Shown piece after piece: positions 32,373 to 43,177 of a stretch of DNA of 64,000 bases (position 1 is the first letter of the stretch; each line of letters opens with the position of its first letter). The stretch is from positions 23,411,348 through 23,475,347 of the forward strand of contig NC_061870.1 in the NCBI RefSeq assembly GCF_907164915.1. The letters run 5' to 3'. Position numbers and translations under genes: made by a program. The notes beneath the pieces were generated by a model. It saw only the letters and a list, made by a program, of their open reading frames with translations, searched no databases and was not told the DNA's origin. Origin of the DNA: Impatiens glandulifera. Lineage: Eukaryota; Streptophyta; Magnoliopsida; Ericales; Balsaminaceae.

Positions 32373-34911
32373 GGAAAACTACATCCCTAGAGACATTTAT
32401 ATCTCCAGTATTGATATTGTATACTGTATATCCTTTTTTATTTAAAGGATATCCTAAAAAGATACATTTGCTAGCTCTACTATCAAATTTTGATTTGTTA
32501 GGCATAATATTTGCTGCATAACAAATACATCCAAAGACTTTAAGTGTCTTATATTCTGGTTTCTTTCCACATAATATTTCAATTGGTGTTTTACCATTTA
32601 AAACATTTGTGGGAGTTCTATTAATAAGATATGTTGCAGTCAATAAAGAATATGGCCAAAATTTTGATTCTAATTTTGACTCAATCATTAATGACCTTGC
32701 AACTTGTATCAAATGTTTATGTTTCCTTTCAACCACACCATTTTGTTGTGGTGAATATGTACAAGAGGTTTGATGAACAATTCCTAAAAAATTAAACAAA
32801 TCTGAACATTTTTCATTCAAGAATTCAGTTCCATTATCTGTTCTAATAACTTTAATAGTGGTATCATATTGGTTTTTAACCATTAACATAAAAAACTGTA
32901 ATTTATCAAATACAAGAATCTTGTTTGAAATTAAAAAAATCCAAGTACACCTAGAGAAATCATCCACTATAGTCAACATATATGGTGAATCTATAATGGA
33001 CGGTTCTCGATATGGTCCCCATATATCAACATGTATTAATTCAAAAATTTTCTTAGTTTTAGAGACACTTTGTTTGAAAGGTAATCTGTGCATTTTTGCA
33101 AGAGGACATGTGGAACAATGAATTTTTTTATTAACCAAGTCAGGAAATACAGATTTTAATACACCATCTGCTGGGTGTCCAAGTCTCTTATGGAAAAGAG
33201 AGAAATCAACAACATTATTAACAGAATTGAAATGAAAGAAAAAATTGTTCAAAGATGGACTGTCTTCAAGAAAATATAGATTTCCAATCCTTTTCCCAAT
33301 ACTCACTTTGACCTCTTTATTAAGGTCCTGCAAAAAACAATTGGATTCTGAGAAAATACAGTTCATCTGTTTTTCTTTTGTAAGTTTGGATACTGCTATT
33401 AAACAATATTTGAAAGAAGGTGCAAATAATACATCCTTAAGTTCAAAGTTCTCAAAAAGTTTCACTGTTCCTATTTTAGTTATGTTTCTACAAGTTCCAT
33501 CTGCTAAGTACATTGTCTTAGGCAAATCAAGATTTTTAATATCAGTATAAAAACTTTTGTTGTTACATATATGGCATGATGCTCCAGAATCAATTAACCA
33601 TTTATTTTCTATGCCTATATGTTCATTCATGCTAAGGTTATAATCAAATATATTCAAATTAAATGAATTATGATAAGATGACTTACCTGCAGAGGAAGTG
33701 GAGCCACTTCCTTTATTCTTAATCTCTCGCATATTTTTCAGAAACTGTTTATACATTCGATATTCCTCCATCGACATGTCTTCAACATCTTCTTTTTCAG
33801 CAGCTGAATTTACTGCAATTCCTGTGTTCTTTCTCTTCACAGTTCCTTCTTTAGGTTGCTTCCACCATTCAGGGTAGCCTACAAACTTGAAACAACCTTC
33901 CTTGATATGTCCTTTTCCTCCACAGTGAGAACAATATGCATTTTTGTTCTTACTCTTTTCAATAAACTGATTTACAGTCTTTGAGTTTTCTTCTTTCATT
34001 ATCATTGCTGACTCTTGGTAAGGCCTCTTCTGTTTTGATTTCTTCTCCACATTCTGTAGCATTGTGAATGATTTGTAGACGTCTGGCCAAGGATCTTGAA
34101 GCAGAATCTGATCCTTCACATACTCGTACCTCTCCTCTAGTCCCATTAGAAATTGTAATAGTTTCAGCTCTTCATCATCTTGAAGCATTTGTGCTTCAAG
34201 AAAACATCCATCACAATCATTTTTCATTCCTTGACATCTACATCTACGAAGTGGTTTCAATCCCATCATCTCATCCCATAGAAGCCTTACCTTAGAGTAA
34301 TATTCTTCAAGATCTAGATCTGCTTGTTGCACGAAGCTTATATCCTTTTGTAATCCATACCTTCTCGGTCCATTGTTGCCTTCATAGCGAGATTTTACTT
34401 CAAGCCATAGATCACGACTTGTTTTCTTTGACTGGAATCTTCTTGCAATCTTTGGTTCGATCGTATTCATAATCCATGCTCTTACAAGAGCATCTACAAT
34501 CCCCCATTGATCACCTTCATCAATTTCCTTTGGTTGCGGATAAGAGCCATCAATGAAACCTATCTTGATTTTGGCTTGTAATGCTAGTCTGACACTTAAA
34601 CTCCATCCAAAGTAGGTTTCCCTACCAGTGAGAATTGCTGTAGTAATGTAGAGACCAGGATGATCAGCTGAATGAATGATAAGTGGATCATTGTTGTATT
34701 TTCTTTTTGCTGGCATGTGGTTGACGATCGGAATCGGTGTATCAACAGGAATCTGGACTGGATTTGTCAAAATCGGAATTGGAACAGTAGGGATTGACGG
34801 AAATAGCATCGGATTTTCGTTAGGGCTTGAGTTAGGGTTAGGGCTTACTGGTGGAGTTACGAAATTGGATGTCATGTCTTGAGTAACTTCGGATTGATCT
34901 TCTTTCTTCAC
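32284..34911 (-). CDS. copia gag-protease-integrase, 5' part of the polyprotein
   Basis: 875 codons. An N-terminal gag region with a plant copia gag signature (HSADHPGLYITTAILTGRET) is followed by a CCHC zinc knuckle (CSHCGGKGHIKEGC). The aspartic protease has WLIDSGASCHI. A GAG-pre-integrase segment carries an HKRLGHP..H..C..C zinc-binding pattern. The integrase has VDIWGPY, RTDNGTEF and the QNGVVERKH motif (D-D-E). It stops at 32284-32286 right after a run of eight T (element strand, 32286-32293). Downstream pol continues in the frame reached if that run were one base shorter, so one inserted base (a mutation or a homopolymer sequencing error) separates the two frames. Confidence 0.92.
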   Translation of the reverse strand: MKKEDQSEVTQDMTSNFVTPPVSPNPNSSPNENPMLFPSIPTVPIPILTNPVQIPVDTPIPIVNHMPAKRKYNNDPLIIHSADHPGLYITTAILTGRETYFGWSLSVRLALQAKIKIGFIDGSYPQPKEIDEGDQWGIVDALVRAWIMNTIEPKIARRFQSKKTSRDLWLEVKSRYEGNNGPRRYGLQKDISFVQQADLDLEEYYSKVRLLWDEMMGLKPLRRCRCQGMKNDCDGCFLEAQMLQDDEELKLLQFLMGLEERYEYVKDQILLQDPWPDVYKSFTMLQNVEKKSKQKRPYQESAMIMKEENSKTVNQFIEKSKNKNAYCSHCGGKGHIKEGCFKFVGYPEWWKQPKEGTVKRKNTGIAVNSAAEKEDVEDMSMEEYRMYKQFLKNMREIKNKGSGSTSSAGKSSYHNSFNLNIFDYNLSMNEHIGIENKWLIDSGASCHICNNKSFYTDIKNLDLPKTMYLADGTCRNITKIGTVKLFENFELKDVLFAPSFKYCLIAVSKLTKEKQMNCIFSESNCFLQDLNKEVKVSIGKRIGNLYFLEDSPSLNNFFFHFNSVNNVVDFSLFHKRLGHPADGVLKSVFPDLVNKKIHCSTCPLAKMHRLPFKQSVSKTKKIFELIHVDIWGPYREPSIIDSPYMLTIVDDFSRCTWIFLISNKILVFDKLQFFMLMVKNQYDTTIKVIRTDNGTEFLNEKCSDLFNFLGIVHQTSCTYSPQQNGVVERKHKHLIQVARSLMIESKLESKFWPYSLLTATYLINRTPTNVLNGKTPIEILCGKKPEYKTLKVFGCICYAANIMPNKSKFDSRASKCIFLGYPLNKKGYTVYNINTGDINVSRDVVFHEELYFSKEFKENATETFEYKSSELPYFF

Positions 34912-34918
34912 TCAACTA

Positions 34919-34931
34919 GGCTCTGATACCA
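34919..34931 (-). other. Primer-binding site (initiator tRNA-Met type)
   Basis: TGGTATCAGAGCC directly after the 5' LTR in element orientation, the standard copia site for tRNA-iMet priming. Confidence 0.92.
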
Positions 34932-35257
34932 TGAACAAATTCAATCTGAATTTGTTTACAAGATCACTATAGATGTAAGAATCAGCTGGAAGATATGAGA
35001 AGAGTGAAATGAGAAAATATGATCCAATGATTTTTTATTTCTCTTAATAGTGTATTTATACTTATACAAAGTGGTCCCTGTACTTTCAGTTATTTAAAAC
35101 TTCTAGCAGTTACTTAACTGCTCCTAACAACACTCTTAACAAATCTTAGCAGTTAATTAACTGCTCCTAACAAGACTTCTAACAATTCTTAACAGTTAAT
35201 TAACTGTTCTTAACAACACTTATTTACACTTAACAATATTCATCAATTATTTCTTCA
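34932..35257 (-). repeat. 5' LTR of the copia element
   Basis: Identical to 30063-30388 on direct reading. A TATA-like box (gtataaatac in element orientation, about 35045-35055) is the probable promoter. Confidence 0.95.
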
Positions 35258-35353
35258 GGAGCTGTCAATATAATTTTTTTTTATTAAGAACACTATGAAT
35301 TGTAATCATCATCATCATAGAATGCAGTCATTCTCATTCACTAGCAGTTCAGT

Positions 35354-36816
35354 CTAGAGATCAGCCACAAGACAATTGATTATTTCATCAATATTTTTAT
35401 CTGAACTTCCACTCACATTCACAGCTTCATTAGCTAACTTCTTCCATTTAACAGCATTTTCCTTAATATTGTTTCCTCCATCCATGACTTCCCTAATGCA
35501 CCTCAAAATTTCTCCTGAAACCACAAAGCCTTGATCATCATTAGCTTCTGAAACCACTCAAACTCCCCACATTCTCTCCACACAATACGCATTTGTAGTC
35601 TGGTCCAAAAATTGAGGAATTGCAACCATTGGCACCCCTAAGCTCATTGCCTCCAAAGTTGAGTTCCAGCCACAGTGTGTCAAAAAGATTCCGATTGAAC
35701 GATGATCCAATACCTCTAATTGGGAACACCAGGGTATCACCAGCCCTTTATCCAATGTTTCTATCGCAAAATTCTTTGGCAGCATGTCTTGCTCCGTTTC
35801 CCTCACAACCCACAAGAAGTTCTTAGTGCTTCTCCTCAAAGCCTCAGCAATTTCAGCCATTTGTTCTGAACTTATAGCGGAACCACTCCCAAACGAGACA
35901 TAGATAACAGAATCAGTATCCTGACTGCTTAGCCATTTCATGTAGTCTTGATCATCACTTTGTTTGTACATGTTGAATCCATGTGCAATGTCATTTTCAA
36001 TCCTTTTGTCAAGGTAAAAAGAAGGCACAGTTGGTCCAACTGTTCTTACATTCCAAATATTTGACATCCACTTCACCACCTATAACAAAATCATGCATTT
36101 TAAAGCCGATACTATTAAGATATAATAGGGAAAACGATGAAAATGTGAAGGAAATAATCACTAATCACCTCTTGTTCCAATTCATTGTAGGTGTTGAATA
36201 AAACCCGATCTGCTCTGCCAATATCCTTGATTTGTTCAACAAGGGTTCCTACGAGAGGTGAAAATCGGCTAGTAGTGGAACCCATTGATGGAACATATGG
36301 ACTTCTCATCTCAGGTAAATCAGGTAATGGAAAAGAAGAGATGGGTAATGGTTCATTTACAAGCTCATGATACAATGGATATAAACTTGCAATCATAGTA
36401 CAACACATTGTAAAAAATGCAAATGAAGCCAGTCCTTGCTGCTTGGCTATATCGATAGCCCATGATACAGATTGATCATACAATAAACACTTAACTGGGT
36501 GTTTAGTTTGTTCTAACTTCTTGATGACTTGAATTAAATTAACAGGTGCAGTAGCATCAAACCTTTGAACAAAGCCCTTGTATCCTCCTGGTCCTGCATA
36601 ACCACCTTCTTTATAATCATCGTATATTGGCTCAAATGAAAAGGACTCATGATGTACAGCGCTTCCAACTGATGCAAGTGATGCTACAGTAATTTTGATG
36701 ACTTTAGAGGCAAAACGCTTAGCAATTTGAAGTACAGGGTTTATGTGACCTTGTGCATAAAATGGGAGCACAATGATGTGGGCTTTATAAGCAGTTGTCG
36801 ATGCTTGGTTCTCCAT
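35354..36816 (-). pseudogene. UDP-glycosyltransferase (UGT74-like), copy 1, with a premature stop
   Basis: Two exons: 36816-36169 (216 codons, starting MENQAST) and 36079-35354, separated by an 89-bp GT-AG intron. The catalytic His (GHINPV, residue 24), catalytic Asp (YDQS, 114) and the plant PSPG box (WCSQLEVLDH...HCGWNSTLEAMSLGVPMVAIPQ..DQ) are present. An in-frame TGA at 35558-35560 follows MWGV; the flanking frame stays open to a TAG at 35354, so this single nonsense codon removes the last ~68 residues. At the same place copy 2 has GTTGGA, so one G-to-T change would explain it. The family transfers glucose from UDP-glucose to small molecules such as hormones and phenolics. A TATA-like box lies ~70 bp upstream (36882-36892). 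It is not certain that the shortened protein is inactive, but the lost region completes the C-terminal helices. Confidence 0.85.
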
Positions 36817-36849
36817 TAATGTGTAAATGATTGATAAGATATATGACAA

Positions 36850-36981
36850 TATAACTCACGTTCAAAAGGGGAAGAAACTATATATATAAAAATAAAATAA
36901 CAAGTTTTATTTCGATTACACTCCTAGTCCTCGTGGGTGGAGCACATGGAGCTCGTGGATCGCAAGGTTTGGTTAACTATC

Positions 36982-37027
<46 letters not shown>

Positions 37028-37690
37028 GTTGGAAAATTATAGAATAGAAAAGTATGAACATAATTTTTTTTTTCTCTATCATCTTACCCAACAAAATTTC
37101 AGCTAAAATAACATCATGAATTCTAGTGGTCTGCCATGTGGCTAGGAAAGAAAAAAAAAAAAATTTAAATTTGGCTTCATTTATTTATCTCTAAAATCTC
37201 TCTACCCAAAATTTTAAACCTCAAACCCCAACTCATGGTATCGTTTTTACAGATCTAGTTATTTAAGGTTTATGGAACCCCAATCCAATGTATCGTTTTT
37301 ACAGATCTAGTTATTTAAGGTTTAGGGATTTTTTTCAATTCGTTTTTAAATGATAACGAACTGTTTTATCTTTCAGGAAACCAGCACTGAAGCACCGAAC
37401 CTGAACAAATCCCCCTATTGAACCCGAAAGGTACCCCGATTGTGTATAAAAAATGTACATTTTAATTTTTGTATATTTTGATATCCCAAAATGTTCTGAA
37501 ACCATCATTTCGGGACTAGAAAATAGAATTTTTGGGGGAAATTTTCCAAAATGTCCCGAAATAATGGGTTTGGGACCCGAAATGGGTGGTTTCGAGACCA
37601 GAAATGGGTGGTTTCAGGACCCAAAAGGATGGTTTCGGGACGTATTTCTTACAGTTATACTTGTTTTTTGTAGTGAAATTCATAGTGTTG
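36850..37690. other. Spacer between UGT copy 1 and the FAR1-like MULE
   Basis: Holds a (TA)n run (36987-37024), a ~48-bp direct repeat (tatcgtttttacagatctag, then ttatttaaggttta, at 37239 and 37290) and, from ~37495, the first block of CGGGACCCGAAATGGGTGG-type repeats. The stretch around 37375 (tatctttcag then mixed-composition sequence) looks like a splice acceptor and exon of the transposase gene. Confidence 0.45.
37495..37640 (+). repeat. CGGGACCCGAAATGGGTGG-type repeats, left block
   Basis: Six or so degenerate units (gtttcgggacccgaaatggg variants). The core tcgggacccga is palindromic. Confidence 0.8.
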
Positions 37691-37699
37691 GAATGACAT

Positions 37700-39655
37700 T
37701 TCCTCCGAAGAACAACTTTTTCAATTCTACACATCATATGCCCACTTAACTGAATTCGATATTACCAAGTTATGGAGCAAAAATGTAGGTGGTAAGAAGA
37801 AATACTTCAACATTGGTTATGCCAAGAGTTTTATGAAAGAATCGAAGACCAAAAATAAGTTTCATCAGCCTAGACCAATAACGAAGAGAAATTGTAAAAC
37901 AAAAATTAATGTTGTTGTTCGGAATGAAGGAGAATATGTGATAACAAGTATTTGTCTTGAGCACAACCATACATTAAGCCCTAAGAGGATACGTCATATT
38001 AGATCCTACAAAGTAATAGACGGAAATGTGAGGATAAGATTGGATACAAACGATGAAGCTAGAATAACTGTTGCCAAAACATTTCAATCCCTTGTAGTGG
38101 AAAGTGGAGGGTATGAAAACATGTCTTTCGATGAGAGAACGTATAGAAATTACGTTACAAAAGCACGAAAGTTGAGGTTAGGGAGTGAGGATGCTGAAAC
38201 ACTCACTAATTATTTTTTAAGAATGCAAACACGAACTCAAACTTCTTCTACCTTATTGATTTGGACGAGAAATCCCAAATTAAAAACGTGTTTTGAGCAG
38301 ATGGTAGGTGCATGACTGTCTTTGAAGATTTTCACGATGTTATCTCTTTCGATACAACCTATTTGACAAATCGCTATGACATGCCTTTCGCTCCATTTGT
38401 CGGGGTTAATCATCATGGTTAATCTATTCTACTAGGATGTGGTTTATTGTCAAGTGAAGATGCAAATTCTTTCACTTGGTTGTTTAGAACTTGGTTGGAA
38501 TGTATGGATGATCGACCTCCAAATGCCATAATCACAAACCAATGTTGATCCATGGAGATTGCAATTGAGAAATTATTTCCTAAAACTCATCATCGTTTTT
38601 GTTTGTAGCATATAATGAAGAAACTTCATATAAAACTTGGAAGTCATACTGAATACCATCTAATAAAGAAGAGGCTGAAAAACATAGTATACAACTCCAT
38701 AAATATTCAACAATGCGAAGATGATTGAATTAGACTAATTGAAGATTATTAGCTGGAAGATAATGTCTAGTTAAAATCTTTATTTTTGGAAAGATCTAAA
38801 TGGATACATGTTTATGTGAAAGGACAATTTTGAGCTAGGATGTCAAAATCTCAACGGAGTAAAAGTATGAACGCCTTCTTTGATGACTACATGTAGTCCA
38901 AAACATCCCTCAAAAAATTCGTTTAATTCTTTGATACCAACTATTAGTGGACTTGCCTTTGAAAGGCAATACCAAACCTTCTACACTTCAGATATATTTA
39001 GGTTGGTTCAAGAATAAGTTAGAGGGTTGATGTTGTGCGACATCTCAGTCATTGAAGTGGAAGGGACAACTTGTATATTTAGAGTTGAGGAAATTATTTT
39101 GGGGGTTAATGGAGAACATGTAAGTGATGTTTCTTACAAAGTGTATTATACCGAAATGGACTATAATGTTAAATGTCAATGTCAATTGTTTGAGTTCAGA
39201 GGTATTTTGTGTAGGCATATCATGGTTGTGTTGAAAAAAATGATGGTGAATGAGGTACCAATGTGTTTTATAATGGACCAGTGGCGTAAAGATATTAAGC
39301 GTGGCTATCAAACTATCACCAAATTTATGATTCAGATATGTCCGTGGAAGAAAAAAACCCGTCCTAATAGTCTAACTCGATTGATGCAAATGGTTCAACA
39401 AGTTGAAGTAAAATCTGAAGACAATTATTTTTTTGGATGAACGACATAAAAAGATTGATGGAACAGTTTATGTCAGTTAATCATGGAAGCACAGAAGCAT
39501 CTTCATCTCCATTTCCATCTCCTACTCTATTTCCATCTCCAGCTACATCCATTTTGATGCACTCTCCTAAAAAAGTTAGAAGTCGAGGACGACCACCAAC
39601 AAAGAGGAAACAATCTTTAATTGAGAAAATCTCCAAGAAGTCGTCGAGATAAAAA
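37700..39655 (+). pseudogene. FAR1/FHY3-like MULE transposase pseudogene
   Basis: Reading across several frames gives the family order. The FAR1-type DNA-binding domain (~37700-38010) ends in ICLEHNHTLSP. A linker has DTNDEARITVAKTFQSL. The MULE transposase core starts near 38325 with FDTTYLTN and FVGVNHH but is full of stops (38.3-39.0 kb). A SWIM zinc finger (VKCQCQLFEFRGILCRH, about 39165-39220) lies in a 137-codon frame. The C-terminal frame (39437-39652) holds an AT-hook-like RGRPPTKRK. FAR1/FHY3 transcription factors derive from such transposases, but the decay and repeat-bounded context favour a transposon relic. Confidence 0.85.
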
Positions 39656-39869
39656 ATGAAGGGAAATACGGCCACAACATCAATAGTGTTGGATTCAACA
39701 CAATAATAACAACAACAATGGAATGATCCACTATTGACTCAATTTTCATTCACATCACTTTTTTCCTCTCAAATATGTGTCGAAGATAATGCGTGTGGGG
39801 ATAAAATTCATCGAAGATAGTATTTATATGATCATGTTGTAACTTTGAATTTTTTAAAGATTTTGTCAT

Positions 39870-40270
39870 AATGCACCCCGAAATGATGGTTTCTCGTTGA
39901 AATGATGGTTTCTCGTCCTGAAATGGGTGATTATCGTCCTGAAATTGATGTTTATCGTCCCAAAAGGGTGGTTTCGGGACCCGAAATGGTGGTTTCCCGA
40001 AAAGGTGGTTTCAGAACCCGAAATGGGTGTTTATCGTCCCGAATTTGTGGTTTCTTGTCCCGAAATCATGGTTTCGAGACAAGAAATGGGTGTATATCGT
40101 CATGAAATCATAGTTTCGGGTCCTAAAAAGGGTGGTTTTAAGACCCGAAATGGGTGTTTATCGTCCTGAATTGGTGATTTCAGGTCCTGAAAGAGTGGTT
40201 TCGGGTCCCAAAATAGGTATTTATCATCCTGAAATGGTGGTTTCTCGTCCTGAAATGGTGATTTTTTTAG
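39870..40270 (+). repeat. CGGGACCCGAAATGGGTG-type repeats, middle block
   Basis: About 17 irregular units of ~20-24 bp (ggtttcgggacccgaaatgg, gtgtttatcgtcccgaaat). Chance open frames across it have no protein homology. Confidence 0.85.
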
Positions 40271-41249
40271 CATTTTGTCACAAAATCGAAAAGATTTGAA
40301 GACTATAAAATCGAAAAGGAATTGAAGACTATAAAATACCACAATGTACTACTTATTTACATACAACTTATACCCTTTCAGGAGAATATTCTTTTATAAT
40401 TTCTAAATATCTCTTAAAAATATTGTTCAACTTTTTGTTTAAAGTTGACTTAACGATGAACACACATAATTTTACTCATAAAGCTTCAATCATTCCGCTT
40501 GCCTACAAAAAAAATAAAATTCAGCAGTTATTAAAGAATTATAAAACAATCAAAATGTGAAATATGTAACTTACATTTGTTTTGGTTATACCACAATCCT
40601 ACTTTGCATCGCCCAAATAAGTTTGAATATGTCTCCTACAGTATATTGCGCAATCTGTTGTATTTGAACTGTCTTGCCAAACTAATTTCAAAACTTTGAA
40701 CGGGAATTTAGCAATTTTGGTTGCGATGTTTAGGTCGATTGTTTTGAAGAACTCAACGAAAGTTTCTATCTGTTTTACCAATGAAGTAATAAACATAGAT
40801 TTGAAAACACTTAAACATACAAACACGTTCAACTTACCAGTTTCCGAGTTGTGACATATTTATCTTCCCATGGCATTTTTTGGGGGCAGTGAGAGATTGT
40901 CGATGATTTTGATTACTCTATTTTGCATATTGACGCAAACAACATAATAGTGACTTTCATATAAAATTTAAAAAAAGATCTGCAAGATTCATATTAAACC
41001 ACTAAAGTCATATTAAAATATGATATATATATGAGCAAAATTAAGATGATATTAAAATATTGGAATTACAAGATGTTGGGAAAAATTAAGAGTTAATTAA
41101 CTTAGAAGAAATTGTTGGAAAAGATTAAGTAAAGAGTTAATTAATATAAAATGCTAAATATTAATCAATTGAGTTTTGATGATGTTTAGATATGAAAGAA
41201 GCTAAGTCGTCTAATTGTTTCTATGCAGATGCATCAGATTTGGCTAACT

Positions 41250-41690
41250 TAGACGTGGTCTAAGTAGGCTAATTAGACGTGATACATAGTTAGATGTGCC
41301 AGTCTAACAGATACGTAGTTAGACGTGCAAGTCTAACAAATACGTAGTTAGACGTACAAGTCTAAAAGATACGTAGTAAGACATACCCATCTAATAGATA
41401 CATAGTTAGACGTGTCAGTCTAACAAATACGTAGTTAGACGTGTCAGTCTAACTCCTTCAGATTACTCTGAAGTGACACGTAGTTAGACGTGGGCGTCTA
41501 ACTCCTTCAGATTAGTCTGAAGTGATATGTGGTTAGACGCTGCAGTCTAAATCCATTAGATGTGGTAGTCTAATGGGATGTGAAGTTAGACGTTGCAGTC
41601 TAACTCCATTAGACGTGGTAGTCTAATGGACTCGATGTTAGACGTTGACGTCTAACTCCCTTAGACTTGGCAGTCTAATGGAGCACGCCT
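41250..41690 (+). repeat. TTAGACGTG...CAGTCTAAC repeat block in the solo LTR
   Basis: About 15 units of ~27 bp such as tacgtagttagacgtgtcag followed by tctaaca. Each unit contains its own inverted gttagac/gtctaac pair. Confidence 0.85.
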
Positions 41691-41750
41691 ATTGCCTCGC
41701 TTCAGCAGTCGTTTGAAGTTATCATATGTCTACCCACGATCAACTAGTTG

Positions 41751-43177
41751 TAGGACTGCAAATAAGTCAAGTCGAGCTCAAGCTTGTTGGAGCTCGAGCT
41801 CGACTCGATTAAGTATTTATTAGCTCGACTCGAACTCGAGCTCGAACGAGCTTATAAATTTGAGCTCGAGTTCGACTCGACTATATTACCCAAAAGCTCG
41901 ACTCGAAAACTTGAACCAAAATTGAATTATATATAATAAATTAATTTTTTTATGTATTTTTTAATATTATATATATTATATAATTTTATTATATATAATA
42001 TATTAACGTTTTTTTTATATTTTTCAATATTATATACAATATATTCATTATTACATTCTTAATATTTACTTTTATTATATATATATATATTAATATATTT
42101 TATTATCTTTTTAATATTATATATAACATATTAGTTATTATATCCCTAATATTTAATTTTATTATATATAATATATTAATCTTTATTTATCTCTTTCATT
42201 ATTATTTATAATATACTTTTATTATATATAATATATTAACATTTTTTTTTATCATAAATCCCTAATATTGTTTGTTAATTTTTTTCTATCCTCAATCAAT
42301 TGAAAATCGGTGTTTTTTATATTTATTCAACTCTATCTATATAAACATAATTTTTTCCTAATACATGAAAAATTATCTAAAAGCAAAAAAAATAACTATA
42401 AAATAAGTTAAAACAAATTTAATTACCAATAGGATTTTATAAATTAATAAGATGTGAAGATTGAATAAAGAAGAAGAAAAAGAAGAGTAAAAAAAATTAT
42501 GAAAACTGAATAAGAAATATATAAAAACTAAAGAAGAAGAAATAAGAGTGACGAAGAAGAATAATAACTAAAGAATAAGAAGAAGGATAACTAAAGAAGA
42601 AGAAGAAAAACTAAAGAAGAAGAAATAAGAGTTATTGAAGAAAAATAGTAACTGATGAAGAAGATGAAGAGTAACTTGAAGAAGAACAGTAACTGATGAA
42701 GAAGATGAAGAGTAACTTATGAAGAAGAAGAGATGAAGAGTAATGAAGAAGATGAAGAGTAGCTGATGAAGAAGAGATGAAAAGTAACGGTAGAATATTG
42801 ATGAAGATGAGATGAAAAGTAACAGTAGAATATTGATGTAGAAGAAGAGATGAAGAGTGACCGTAGAATATGATGAATGAACTATATATATTAGAAATTA
42901 AGGTTTTACTTTAGGGATTATGGGCTTTCATATTGGGCTTTGAAGATGAAGGGAAAAAATATTGTGTAAAATTTTAATATTAAATAAATAAAAAATATTT
43001 AATTATTTCGAGGCTCGAAAAAGCTCGACAAGCCATCGAGCAAGCTTTATATGGGCTCGAGTTTGACTCAAATAATAAACGAGTCGACTCGAGCTCGACT
43101 CGACCTCGGTCAAAGCTCGACTTAAGCTTGACTTTGACCGAGCAGCTTGCGAGCGGCTTGACTCATTTGCAGCCCTA
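41751..43177. mobile_element. Non-autonomous hAT element, 1427 bp, with 8-bp duplication ACTAGTTG
   Basis: Termini taggactgcaaataagtcaa and (inward from the right) tagggctgcaaatgagtcaa are the common hAT type. The exact 8-mer actagttg lies at 41743-41750 and 43178-43185. Subterminal regions on both sides are dense in gagctcgactcg phrases in opposite orientation. The interior is AT-rich with a GAAGAA-rich tract; no transposase is encoded. Confidence 0.9.
42460..42860 (+). repeat. GAAGAA-rich low-complexity tract inside the hAT element
   Basis: Runs of gaagaagaagaa with a loosely repeated gatgaagagtaac(t) phrase. No stable coding frame. Confidence 0.8.

Larger units (their letters stand above)
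30063..35257 (-). mobile_element. Near-complete Ty1/copia LTR retrotransposon, 5195 bp
   Basis: Two 326-bp LTRs (30063-30388 and 34932-35257) read as identical by eye and have TG...CA ends in element orientation. The minus-strand order is 5' LTR, primer-binding site TGGTATCAGAGCC, gag, protease, integrase, reverse transcriptase, RNase H, polypurine tract, 3' LTR, which is the copia order. Identical LTRs imply recent insertion. The 5 bases outside each end (atgtt and ggagc) do not match, so the usual 5-bp target-site duplication is absent. One frameshift splits the polyprotein. Confidence 0.95.

Noticed and set aside
37833..39440. The FAR1-like sequence as a host transcription factor gene
   Set aside because: The transposase core is full of stops and the locus is bounded by element-specific repeats; a dead transposon is the simpler reading.
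39902..40342. Overlapping ORFs on both strands with repeating PEMVVSRPEMGVYRP-type protein
   Set aside because: Translation of the CGGGACCCGAAATGG DNA repeat in several frames, not a real repeat protein.
42460..42860. GAAGAA-rich stretch as a Lys/Glu-rich gene
   Set aside because: Low-complexity DNA inside a non-autonomous hAT element, with no stable frame.
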